From the IMG/VR virus record IMGVR_UViG_3300048837_001744, positions 1-39,254 of that record: a stretch of DNA of 39,254 nucleotides; one strand, written 5' to 3'. The notes beneath the pieces were generated by a model. That model did not search any database, was not told where the DNA came from, and was given only the letters and a program-made list of their open reading frames with translations. The number at the start of each line of letters is the position of its first letter. Within the stretch, counting starts at the first letter, position 1. The DNA comes from a virus. A program made the translations under genes and the position numbers. Positions 1 to 5,928 of the stretch are shown here, one piece after another.

Positions 1-126
1 GCAGCGTGATCAACAACCGCCCGGATTTCGAAGCGGGCCCGGATCAACCGACGAACGCCGACATCCAGGCCGCAGCGACCGCAGCCGGCCTCGCGTACGC
101 CTACCTGCCCGTGGCACCGGCGTATC
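1..126 (+). pseudogene. Host DUF442/BLH-type phosphatase-like gene, 3' part removed by prophage insertion
   Basis: The first ~126 bases read, in the frame starting at base 3, as an internal piece of a protein with INNRPDFE, DQPTN and YLPVAP. These are hallmarks of the DUF442 (beta-lactamase-hydrolase-like, dual-specificity-phosphatase-fold) family, in which this segment precedes the P-loop. The family's HCxxGxR-type loop is absent: the frame runs into phage end repeats and then unrelated sequence. The start lies before the window. I infer that prophage insertion cut the gene; the rest should sit beyond the prophage right end, outside the window. The exact host/phage junction is uncertain by a few bases. 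Confidence 0.6.
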
Positions 127-137
127 TGACGGGGCCC

Positions 138-173
138 GCGATAAATGGAAGAGCGCCGTGCGATAAATGGAAG
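138..173 (+). repeat. Left-end direct repeats, probable transposase binding sites
   Basis: The 14-mer gcgataaatggaag occurs at 138-151 and again at 160-173, a 22-bp period (two helical turns). A looser relative, gcgcaaaaatgg, lies at 209-220. Multiple A-subunit sites arranged like this are known for the ends of Mu-family phages. The location, immediately beside the broken host gene and before any phage gene, supports the role. The matching inverted copies at the right end would be outside the window. Confidence 0.6.
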
Positions 174-286
174 GAAGAGGCCGGAAGAAGACGGAAAAAA
201 GAGGCCGCGCGCAAAAATGGCTTACGTGTGGCGAAAGGCGATGGCGCAGTGTCCAGGTACGGTGACCATGATGCCGACCTCGGCGC

Positions 287-1051
287 TCATGCCGCCCAGC
301 TGTAGATGATCAGCTCCTTGCGCTTCGCCGCCTTGGCGCCGCCGCCGACCGTGTACTGGATGTCGACCGACTCCATCCTGTAGCCCGCGAAGGCGCGCCG
401 AATGTCCGGGTGGTCGTTCAGCGTCACGATCGCCTTGCCCTGCAGGCGGCCGAGGCAGCTCGCCAGGCGCTCGTACTCTTCCCAGCCGAACTCGACGCCG
501 TAGCCCTCGGTCTGCCAGTAAGGCGGGTCCATGAAGAACAGCGTGTGAGGGCGGTCGTACTTGGCCACGCAGGCGGACCAATCCAGGCTCTCGATGTAGG
601 CGCCAGCGAGCCGCAAATAGGCCTCGCTGAGCCGCTCCTCGATCCGCAGCAGGTTGATCGGTGGCGCGGTCGTCGCCGTGCCCCAGGTCTGCCCGTGAAC
701 CTTGCCGCCGAAGGCCATCTGCTGCAGGTAGAAGAAGCGCGCCGCGCGCTGAATGTCCGTCAGCACGTGTGGCGGCGTCTCCTTGGTCCACTTGAACACC
801 TCGCGCGAGCTCAGCGCCCATTTGAACTGCCGGATGAACTCCTCGAGGTGTCGCTGCACGACGCGGTACAGGTTCACCAGCTCGCCGTTCATGTCGTTGA
901 TCACCTCCACCTTCGCCGGCTCGCGCATGAAGAACAGCGCGGCGCCGCCGGCGAAGGCCTCCACGTAGCACACGTGGGGCGGGAAGCGTTCGAGCAGCGT
1001 TGCTGCCAGGCGGCGTTTGCCGCCGATCCAGGGGACGATGGGTTGGGCCAT
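287..1051 (-). CDS. D12-class N6-adenine DNA methyltransferase
   Basis: This 254-residue protein is a Dam/D12-type adenine-N6 methyltransferase. It starts with PWIGGKRRL (residues 7-15) as these enzymes do, has the SAM-binding EAFAGGAALFF (31-41) and VINDMN (50-55), and the catalytic DPPY at 175-178. The length is usual for the family. In transposable phages such enzymes modify phage DNA, probably against host restriction; the recognition sequence cannot be told from the protein. It is the last gene of the leftward operon, nearest the phage end, a common place for accessory genes. A GGAA stretch stands 6 bases before the ATG. No catalytic residue appears lost. Confidence 0.9.
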   Translation of the reverse strand: MAQPIVPWIGGKRRLAATLLERFPPHVCYVEAFAGGAALFFMREPAKVEVINDMNGELVNLYRVVQRHLEEFIRQFKWALSSREVFKWTKETPPHVLTDIQRAARFFYLQQMAFGGKVHGQTWGTATTAPPINLLRIEERLSEAYLRLAGAYIESLDWSACVAKYDRPHTLFFMDPPYWQTEGYGVEFGWEEYERLASCLGRLQGKAIVTLNDHPDIRRAFAGYRMESVDIQYTVGGGAKAAKRKELIIYSWAA

Positions 1052-1087
1052 AGCGAGTTCCAGGTTGGTTCTAAACTCGGCCCGCCT

Positions 1088-1351
1088 CTAGAGGTGGCAG
1101 GGCCTTGGCTGGCTCGCAGGTAAGTTCTGCGGGTTGGTGACCGTCCCGGGTGTTAGCGCACCCGAGGCGGTCGCCTTGTCTTTTTGCGTCAGCTCATGAG
1201 CTGCTCCCATGCGTTCCACGGCCCCGGTCCACCTCGGCCAGACGGTCAGCACGCAGTCGGCAATCCGTACCACGGTCAACGCCACCGACAGCCAGCGCAA
1301 GACCCGTTTCCAACGTCGTCGGCTTTGCCACCTTTGCTTGTCCTTGCTCAT
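1088..1351 (-). CDS. Small single-span membrane protein, function unknown
   Basis: The 87-residue ORF begins with a strongly basic stretch (SKDKQRWQSRRRWKRV), followed by one hydrophobic segment at about residues 17-39 and a polar C-terminal tail. I chose the ATG at 1351 because GGAG lies 6 bases upstream; a longer reading to 1432 has no such signal. The topology would suit a small inner-membrane regulator or lysis-related protein, but nothing identifies it. It overlaps a second ORF in another frame (1194-1448), so only one of the two may be real, or they form a nested pair. Confidence 0.5.
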   Translation of the reverse strand: MSKDKQRWQSRRRWKRVLRWLSVALTVVRIADCVLTVWPRWTGAVERMGAAHELTQKDKATASGALTPGTVTNPQNLPASQPRPCHL

Positions 1352-1448
1352 CGTTCGCTCCCGCGGCACAGGCGCCGAGATCGAACGGTGCAGGCAATCG
1401 CCGGACAAAGGCAGGGGGGGAAGGTGGCGCAAATGCGGTCGTCTGCAT
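1194..1448 (-). CDS. Hypothetical small protein, overlaps the downstream membrane-protein ORF
   Basis: This 84-residue ORF is proposed mainly from architecture: its ATG overlaps the stop codon of the Mor-like gene as TGATG, the same junction used elsewhere in this operon. The protein is rich in Ala, Pro and Gly with a hydrophilic C-terminus and no recognisable domain. It shares bases 1194-1351 with the membrane-protein ORF in a different frame. It could be a true coupled gene or merely an open frame in GC-rich DNA. Confidence 0.35.
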   Translation of the reverse strand: MQTTAFAPPSPPAFVRRLPAPFDLGACAAGANDEQGQAKVAKPTTLETGLALAVGGVDRGTDCRLRADRLAEVDRGRGTHGSSS

Positions 1449-1810
1449 CACTCCTCCTCGAACCCCGGCAGCCGCACCTGCGTCTTGCGCAGCTGCGCGC
1501 GCCGCACATGCGCCAGGATGTTGCCCACCTGCTGTTCCGTCAGGGCGTGCTGGGCGGCCAGCTCGGGCGCGTTGTGGCCGTTGAACTCGTGCCAAATCTG
1601 CATGTCGCGCAGCTCCAGCGCGTACTCGCGGTCCTGCGGGATGTAGACGCGCTGTCCGCCGTACTCGTTGCACAGCAGGTGCGCCGCCTCGCGCATCGCC
1701 ACGCGTGCCTGCGTCTCCGGCACGGCCAGCTGGCGCACGATCTCCCCGGTGCCGATCTCGATCATCCGCATCACCAGCTCGGCCGGCGTCGGCCTGCCCT
1801 TGCGCCCCAT
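1448..1810 (-). CDS. mor: Mor/C-family transcription activator
   Basis: The 120-residue product matches the Mor/C family of Mu-type activators: a dimerisation region, then GGQRVYIPQD (51-60), which corresponds to the conserved GG-Q-(I/V)-Y-(I/V)-P strand, then a C-terminal helix-turn-helix at about 73-103 (IWHEFNG ... LTEQQVGNIL). Mor activates the middle promoter and C the late promoters in Mu; phages with one member use it for late transcription. The start was set at 1810 because that ATG overlaps the previous stop as TGATG. Its likely targets here are the two identical 20-bp elements at 14486 and 26800, which is an inference. Confidence 0.85.
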   Translation of the reverse strand: MGRKGRPTPAELVMRMIEIGTGEIVRQLAVPETQARVAMREAAHLLCNEYGGQRVYIPQDREYALELRDMQIWHEFNGHNAPELAAQHALTEQQVGNILAHVRRAQLRKTQVRLPGFEEE

Positions 1811-2064
1811 CAGCGGCCCTCCGTCATTGAATTCAATTGCAGCCGCTCTCGAACGCGCCATACCAGCGTGCCGAGTGCGAGTACGGATTCGGTGTAGGCG
1901 TTCTGCTTCGTGACGCCCAGGGCGTCGCCCAACTCGCGCAGCGTGCAGCAGGTGTCGATCTGGCGGCTCGCCTCGACGCCGAGCCGATAGCGCAGCGACC
2001 AGCTCGGCCCGTCGTGCAGGCCTACGCGGCTGAACTCGGTGAAGGGCTGATTCGCTCGCTTCAC
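1810..2064 (-). CDS. Small helix-turn-helix protein
   Basis: An 84-residue protein with a clear helix-turn-helix-like stretch in its second half (TLRELGDALGVTKQNAYTES) followed by a basic helix. The start is a GTG at 2064 that overlaps the TGA of the upstream 22-codon ORF as GTGA, with AGGA about 9 bases upstream; a longer GTG start at 2100 would lie inside that ORF. It directly precedes the Mor-like gene, so a role in regulating the late switch is plausible but not shown. I do not recognise a named family. Confidence 0.6.
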   Translation of the reverse strand: MKRANQPFTEFSRVGLHDGPSWSLRYRLGVEASRQIDTCCTLRELGDALGVTKQNAYTESVLALGTLVWRVRERLQLNSMTEGR

Positions 2065-2129
2065 GCCGGCTGTTCCTGCAGCGGCGGCACGTTCTTCCAC
2101 GCGCCCGAGTCGTTCACCTGCAGCCTCAT
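2061..2129 (-). CDS. 22-residue micro-ORF coupled to gemA and the HTH gene
   Basis: The ORF encodes a peptide starting MRLQVNDSGAWKNV and ending in LQEQPA. Its ATG overlaps the gemA stop (ATGA at 2126-2129) and its TGA overlaps the GTG of the next gene (GTGA at 2061-2064), so it is joined on both sides exactly as the full-size genes are. The NxSGAWKNV core resembles short conserved peptides I have seen in other Mu-like phages, but I cannot confirm this here. It may be a real micro-protein or a translational bridge. Confidence 0.5.
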   Translation of the reverse strand: MRLQVNDSGAWKNVPPLQEQPA

Positions 2130-2581
2130 CGCGTGGCCCCCGGCGCCGTGCGGTCGCGCAGCCAGCGCTTCAGGCTCTCGACGACCAGGTCCTCCTGCTG
2201 CGCGTTGAGCCACTCCAGCCGATCCACCTGCGTCTGGCGCTTCACGAACGCCAGCAGCGCCGGCATCCTGCGGTTCTTCACGCAGCCCGCGTCCGCGAGC
2301 TGCTGCCACAGGCTCCACATCTTGCGCTGCACCGGCGACAGCGGCGCCGCCACCGCGCGCGCTGCCGGCGACTGCTGGCGCGGGCTCCAGCCGCACGCAC
2401 GCATGTGCTCCAGCAGCCGCAGCCGCCCCGCCATGTCCAGCTCCGCGCTGCTCTTGGCCCGGCACACCGACCACAGGATCTCGCGATAGAACGCGTCGTC
2501 CCAGCGCAGCGCCTTCATCCCGATGTGGATCTGCGCCAGGTCGGCGCGGCGGTTATCTCGAACGGCAGCAGGTCTTGCCAC
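2126..2581 (-). CDS. gemA: GemA/Gp16-family regulatory protein
   Basis: The 151-residue product belongs to the GemA/gp16 family (DUF1018) of Mu-like phages: RRADLAQIHIGMKALRWDDAFYREILWSV near the N-terminus, a LLEHMRACGW segment, then LWQQLADAGCVKN and RLEWLNAQQEDLVVESLKRWL toward the end. In Mu, GemA alters host gene expression and DNA supercoiling; its exact job is unclear. The GTG at 2581 was chosen because AAGGAG stands 6 bases upstream; a GTG at 2617 lacks this signal. A short palindrome (2602-2620) lies just before this leader. The gene follows a 230-bp interval with no confident gene. Confidence 0.85.
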   Translation of the reverse strand: MARPAAVRDNRRADLAQIHIGMKALRWDDAFYREILWSVCRAKSSAELDMAGRLRLLEHMRACGWSPRQQSPAARAVAAPLSPVQRKMWSLWQQLADAGCVKNRRMPALLAFVKRQTQVDRLEWLNAQQEDLVVESLKRWLRDRTAPGATR

Positions 2582-2811
2582 GGCGGGCTCCTTGAGAGTT
2601 GCAGGTGTTGCGCACACCTGCGAAGCGGGTCACGCCGCGCCGCCCCGAAAGGAGTGGGCCCGGCGGTGGATCGAAGGACATCCAGCGCCGCTGCGCGCGT
2701 CACCTGCGGCGGTTGTGAGCGGGGCCACTCGCCGCATACACCCCAACGGCCTCTCGCGCCCCCTGGCGGCCGTCTGCGCGTGTCCAAGAACCCGACTGCC
2801 CGCGCTGCCCG
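2582..2811 (-). other. Intergenic stretch with a 7-bp inverted repeat upstream of gemA
   Basis: This is the largest gap in the early operon. The only structured element I see is an inverted repeat, caggtgt at 2602-2608 and acacctg at 2614-2620 with a 5-base loop, just upstream of the gemA ribosome site. Three frames are partly open, as expected for GC-rich DNA, but none has a ribosome site or protein-like composition. The interval may hold an internal promoter or operator, or an eroded gene. Confidence 0.35.
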
Positions 2812-3336
2812 TCAAGCCTCGGCGGCCTCGTCCACCGCGCTCTTGAGCAGCTGGTTCACCAGCTTGTCCACCTCGCTGTCGGTCGGCTTGATCACGACCA
2901 CGTCGTCCGTGCCCTCGACCGTCACGCCCAGGCGCTTCAGGTCCGCCACCGCCAGCTGCGACAGCGCCGCCTTCACCGGCGTCTCGCGCGTCGCGACGAG
3001 CACGTCCACCTGGTCGGGAAAGTGCTTGCGGATCAGCGCGATCACGCGCCGCTCGTCGTCGTACTCGAGCTTGCCCGCGCCCTTCACGTAGCCGAACTTG
3101 ATGCCGTGCAGCACCACCGTGCGCGGCTTCACGAAGAGCTGCGGGTTCTCCTCGATCACCGCGCGCAGCCGCTCGTGCTGCTCGGCCGCCGCCGCCACCG
3201 CGCGCTTGAGCGCCTTCATGTGCTCGCGCTTCAAGGCGTCGATGCCGGCGTTCAGCTCGCCGACGATCGCGCTCACCGCCTCGCGCGTGTCGGCCAGCGC
3301 CTTGGCGCGCCGCTCCAGGTCGTTCAGGGTCGTCAT
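2812..3336 (-). CDS. gam: Gam-like host-nuclease inhibitor
   Basis: The 174-residue protein opens with a long charged helical region (residues ~1-65) suited to a coiled coil, then KPRTVVLHGIKFGYVKG and an alternating C-terminal part (VIALIRKHFPDQVDVLVATRETP, then DVVVIKPTDSEVDKLV). This order (N-terminal coiled coil, central beta hairpin, C-terminal helical part) is that of Mu Gam, which binds double-stranded DNA ends and blocks RecBCD. The match is by pattern and position, so the name is tentative. Its ATG overlaps the stop of the upstream gene as ATGA. Confidence 0.65.
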   Translation of the reverse strand: MTTLNDLERRAKALADTREAVSAIVGELNAGIDALKREHMKALKRAVAAAAEQHERLRAVIEENPQLFVKPRTVVLHGIKFGYVKGAGKLEYDDERRVIALIRKHFPDQVDVLVATRETPVKAALSQLAVADLKRLGVTVEGTDDVVVIKPTDSEVDKLVNQLLKSAVDEAAEA

Positions 3337-3635
3337 GCTGCGTCCTCCGTAGCGTTATCGAAAGGGGTCTGGCCGAGCGCCGCCCGTGCGCTCGCGATCG
3401 CGGCGTCCTTCGCAGCCAGGTAGTCGCTCACCACGTGCGGCGCCGCGCGCCGGCCGCGCGGCACCACCGCCGTCAGCGCGCCCCAGGTGCGGTACACCGC
3501 CAGCTGCTGAGGCGCAGGCACCAGCCGCCAGTGCTGCCCGCACATCAGGAACGCGTGGATGATCGGGCGCTCGCACACCGCGCACGGGTGGCGCGCCAGG
3601 TCCACCTGCAGGGCCTTCTCGGCGGGTTCGCTCAT
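3333..3635 (-). CDS. Small protein with Cys/His zinc-finger-like motif
   Basis: A ~100-residue protein with CAVCERPIIHAFLMCGQHW near the N-terminus: two cysteines two apart, then Cys-x2-His about ten residues later, the spacing of a small zinc finger. The C-terminal half is Ala-rich and helical. Two ATGs two codons apart (3641 and 3635) are possible; the inner one leaves no overlap with the upstream gene, the outer overlaps it by 4 bases. It overlaps the Gam-like gene by ATGA. Likely a nucleic-acid-binding accessory protein; no family recognised. Confidence 0.6.
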   Translation of the reverse strand: MSEPAEKALQVDLARHPCAVCERPIIHAFLMCGQHWRLVPAPQQLAVYRTWGALTAVVPRGRRAAPHVVSDYLAAKDAAIASARAALGQTPFDNATEDAA

Positions 3636-3637
3636 GC

Positions 3638-3955
3638 TCATTTCTCAGTCATCCGAAGCTGCCCCAGCAGGTCGGGCAGCGAGACCTTCTTCATCCGGCT
3701 CAGCAACCGCAGCGAATGCAGCGCCCGGTGCTCCAGGAACGCGCAGCTCGCCTGCAGGTCCTCTGCCGTCACCGCCATGAAGTACCCCGTGTGCGGCTGC
3801 CCGCACACCGCGATCCCTTCCTCGCGCAGCTCGCTGATCCACTTGCGCAAGTGCCGCGGCGGCACCCCGAGCTGCGCCGCCAGCGCACGCGCCGAAATGC
3901 CCTTCTCGCGTCCCTGATGGCCCGCCAGCGCATTGAGCACCTGGGTCTTGTTCAT
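3638..3955 (-). CDS. Winged-helix DNA-binding protein
   Basis: The 105-residue product starts MNKTQVLNALAGHQG and has a typical winged-helix order: a helix, the turn ISARALAAQLGVPPRHLRKWISELREEG (about 20-47) and a beta wing with AVCGQPHTGYFM. The recognition helix carries several Arg/Lys residues. The ATG at 3955 overlaps the stop of the upstream gene as ATGA. It is one of several small wHTH proteins in this part of the early operon; a role in replication or regulation is inferred from position only. Confidence 0.7.
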   Translation of the reverse strand: MNKTQVLNALAGHQGREKGISARALAAQLGVPPRHLRKWISELREEGIAVCGQPHTGYFMAVTAEDLQASCAFLEHRALHSLRLLSRMKKVSLPDLLGQLRMTEK

Positions 3956-4587
3956 GCATCGCCCTCCTGCGTCTGCACTCCCGCCTGAGCCGCCTTGCGC
4001 GCCGCGATCTCGGCCGCCACCTTGCGCGCATACCGGCTCGGCCCCTGGTAGGCCGGCACCGGCGGCGGCGCCGTGTGCAGCACCGTCGCCGGCGGCGCTG
4101 CCAGCGCCTCCATCGGCGCCGCCAGCGCGGCCATCGCCGGCGCCAGGCCGCCCGCATGCGCCCGCCCGCGGCGGCCTGCCTCCGTCTCGCGCTCCGCCTG
4201 CGCCTCCAGCTTGTCCGCCAGGCCCGCGATCACCTCGTACAGATAGCCGTGGCTCTTCAGCGGCAGCGTCAGCGTGCCCTTGTCGCGCGCCGCCAGCACC
4301 GTCTCGATCGCCGTGCGCCACGCCGCCAGCGGCGCCGCCCAGTCGCGCCCGTTGCGCGTGATCGCCTCGCGCTCCAGGTCCGGCAGCAGCTCCTCGATCA
4401 GCGCCACCACGCGCCCGTGGCTCATCTGGCGCTTGCCCGGCCGGAACAGCGCCACGTAGCGCAACACCATTGCGCCGGCCGGCACGCCGATCGCCACCAG
4501 CCGGCTGAGCGCCTGGCGCGAATCCTCGTGCGCCAGCAGCACGTCGAGCGTCATCTCCGCGCCGCAGCCCGGGCAGGTCACCCTCAT
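3952..4587 (-). CDS. Early-operon protein with N-terminal CPGCG half zinc ribbon
   Basis: The 211-residue protein begins MRVTCPGCGAEMTLD, a single CxxC knuckle, followed by a helical region (about 20-130) including RPGKRQMSHGRVVALIEELLPDLE and TLPLKSHGYLYEVIAGLADK, and a Pro/Ala-rich linker before a basic C-terminal helix (SRYARKVAAEIAARKAA). The arrangement recalls phage replication-accessory proteins of the same operon position, but I cannot assign a function. The ATG at 4587 overlaps the upstream stop as ATGA. One CxxC alone suggests that zinc is bound by a dimer or not at all. Confidence 0.6.
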   Translation of the reverse strand: MRVTCPGCGAEMTLDVLLAHEDSRQALSRLVAIGVPAGAMVLRYVALFRPGKRQMSHGRVVALIEELLPDLEREAITRNGRDWAAPLAAWRTAIETVLAARDKGTLTLPLKSHGYLYEVIAGLADKLEAQAERETEAGRRGRAHAGGLAPAMAALAAPMEALAAPPATVLHTAPPPVPAYQGPSRYARKVAAEIAARKAAQAGVQTQEGDA

Positions 4588-4817
4588 CGCGCGCCCTCCG
4601 CCGCGCGGCGCATCGCGCGGCAGTGCGAAATGGCGCCCGCCGGCCCGTCGCAGCGCAGCTCCAGCACGCCGCTCTCCCACATCGCGTTCGCCTCCTCGCG
4701 CAGCACGCGCGGCTCCACCGCCAGATGCGACGCCAGCTCCTCCACCGTCAGCCACTCGGTCGGCCGCGCATGCACGCGGACCAGGATCAACGCCATCAGC
4801 GCCCAGCTCATCGGCAT
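4584..4817 (-). CDS. Small winged-helix-like protein
   Basis: A 77-residue product with LTVEELASHLAVEPRVLREEANAMWESGVLEL, a winged-helix core, and a short C-terminal tail. The ATG at 4817 has GGAGG 7 bases upstream; a second ATG two codons in (4811) would give the ATGA overlap common here. Either start leaves the domain intact. Position between two other HTH genes suggests a set of related regulatory or replication-accessory proteins. Confidence 0.55.
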   Translation of the reverse strand: MPMSWALMALILVRVHARPTEWLTVEELASHLAVEPRVLREEANAMWESGVLELRCDGPAGAISHCRAMRRAAEGAR

Positions 4818-5617
4818 GGCAGCGCCTCCGCCAGCGCCGTCCCGCCCAGCCGGTCCAGATACTGGAACAGCGCCCGCGTCTCCTGCGGCTGCAGGTCCAC
4901 CTGCTGCCCGTCCTCGAGCTGCATCCAAAGCACGCCGTCGCTGTACAGCGCGACGAGGAATTGCTGGCCGTCGTCGAAGCGCTCCGGCGCCGCCGCCGGC
5001 CCAGGCTGCACGGCGCCGGCAGGCTCGTCGGCCGGCTCGGCCTGCGCGTCCGCCAGCGACAGCTCGAGCTTCAGGTCCGCCGCCGCCGCCGGCGGGAGCG
5101 CTGCATCCGCCGCAGCCGGCCGCACCCGGCCCGACCCCAGCCGGTACAGCGTCAGCCGCTCGCCATCGCGCAGCACCGCGCACGTCACGAGCCGGTGGCA
5201 GTCCACGTCCAGCCGCAGCGCCGCGTCCGCCGCCTGCGCGCTCACGCCGAGCTGGCGCGCGATCTGCGCACTGTCCAGCCCGCCCGCCGCGCGCGCCAGC
5301 AGCCGGAACGCGCGCACCGCGAGCGGCGCCTCGTCCGTGCCGCCCTCCGTGTCCCCCCGCTGGCGCGCCAGGCCGTCGATCGGCGGCGCCGCCATCCCCG
5401 GCGCCAGCGTGTACGCCTCGCCCTTGCCGGCGTGCAGCACCCAGCCCTCCTTCTTCAGCTGGTACAGGTTCTGCTCGAGCTGCTTGCCCGTCAGGTCGGC
5501 AAGCTGCTGTGCGAGATCGACGCGCCGCAGCCCCGCGGCACCGGCCGCGTGCAGCGCCAGGTACACCCGCGTGCGCATCGCACGCGCACCCCATGCCCAG
5601 CCCGCGGGCCGGCTCAC
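4808..5617 (-). CDS. Tandem winged-helix DNA-binding protein
   Basis: With the GTG at 5617, which overlaps the upstream stop as GTGA, the protein has 269 residues; a conservative ATG start is at 5578 (256 residues). It holds two winged-helix units. The first is around LRRVDLAQQLADLTGKQLEQNLYQLKKEGWV, the second around GLDSAQIARQLGVSAQAADAALRLDV followed by a wing with LYRLGSG. An acidic, Ala/Pro-rich linker leads to a C-terminal alpha/beta segment (FDDGQQFLVALYSDGVLWMQ). Two DNA-binding units in one chain suggest bridging or binding of repeated sites. No family name is recognised. Confidence 0.6.
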   Translation of the reverse strand: MSRPAGWAWGARAMRTRVYLALHAAGAAGLRRVDLAQQLADLTGKQLEQNLYQLKKEGWVLHAGKGEAYTLAPGMAAPPIDGLARQRGDTEGGTDEAPLAVRAFRLLARAAGGLDSAQIARQLGVSAQAADAALRLDVDCHRLVTCAVLRDGERLTLYRLGSGRVRPAAADAALPPAAAADLKLELSLADAQAEPADEPAGAVQPGPAAAPERFDDGQQFLVALYSDGVLWMQLEDGQQVDLQPQETRALFQYLDRLGGTALAEALPCR

Positions 5618-5901
5618 GGCCGCCCCCGCGCGCCGCCCGCGCTGCCACTGCCTGCGGCCCCGGCAGCGCAACCGTCCTGCCGGCCCGCCGCCACGCCTGC
5701 CTCGAAGCCGCGCGAATGCGCCTGCGCCAGCGCCTCGCGCGCTGCCGCCGCGCTTGCCGCATCGCTCGCCTCGAACGCGCCGGCCAGCGCGTACAGCGCC
5801 ACCATGCACAGCGCCGCCGTCGCGCCCCACCACCAGTCCGCGTGCGAGTGCGTCGTGCGGATCACGTGGCCGTTGTCGTCGAACAGGAAACGGGGTTTCA
5901 T
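5614..5901 (-). CDS. Small membrane protein
   Basis: The 95-residue product has a soluble N-terminus (MKPRFLFDDNGHVIRTTHSH), one transmembrane segment at about residues 24-43 (WWGATAALCMVALYALAGAF) and an Ala/Gly-rich C-terminal tail. It sits directly after transposition gene B (27-base gap) with its own ATG. Phages of this group often keep a small membrane protein here; its role is unknown. Confidence 0.6.
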   Translation of the reverse strand: MKPRFLFDDNGHVIRTTHSHADWWWGATAALCMVALYALAGAFEASDAASAAAAREALAQAHSRGFEAGVAAGRQDGCAAGAAGSGSAGGARGRP

Positions 5902-5928
5902 CGCAGGGCCTCCGAAGGGGTTGAGGGT

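Noticed and set aside
2630-2815. Short minus-strand frames in the gap before gemA
   Set aside because: No ribosome site, no conserved-looking residues, and several frames are equally open.
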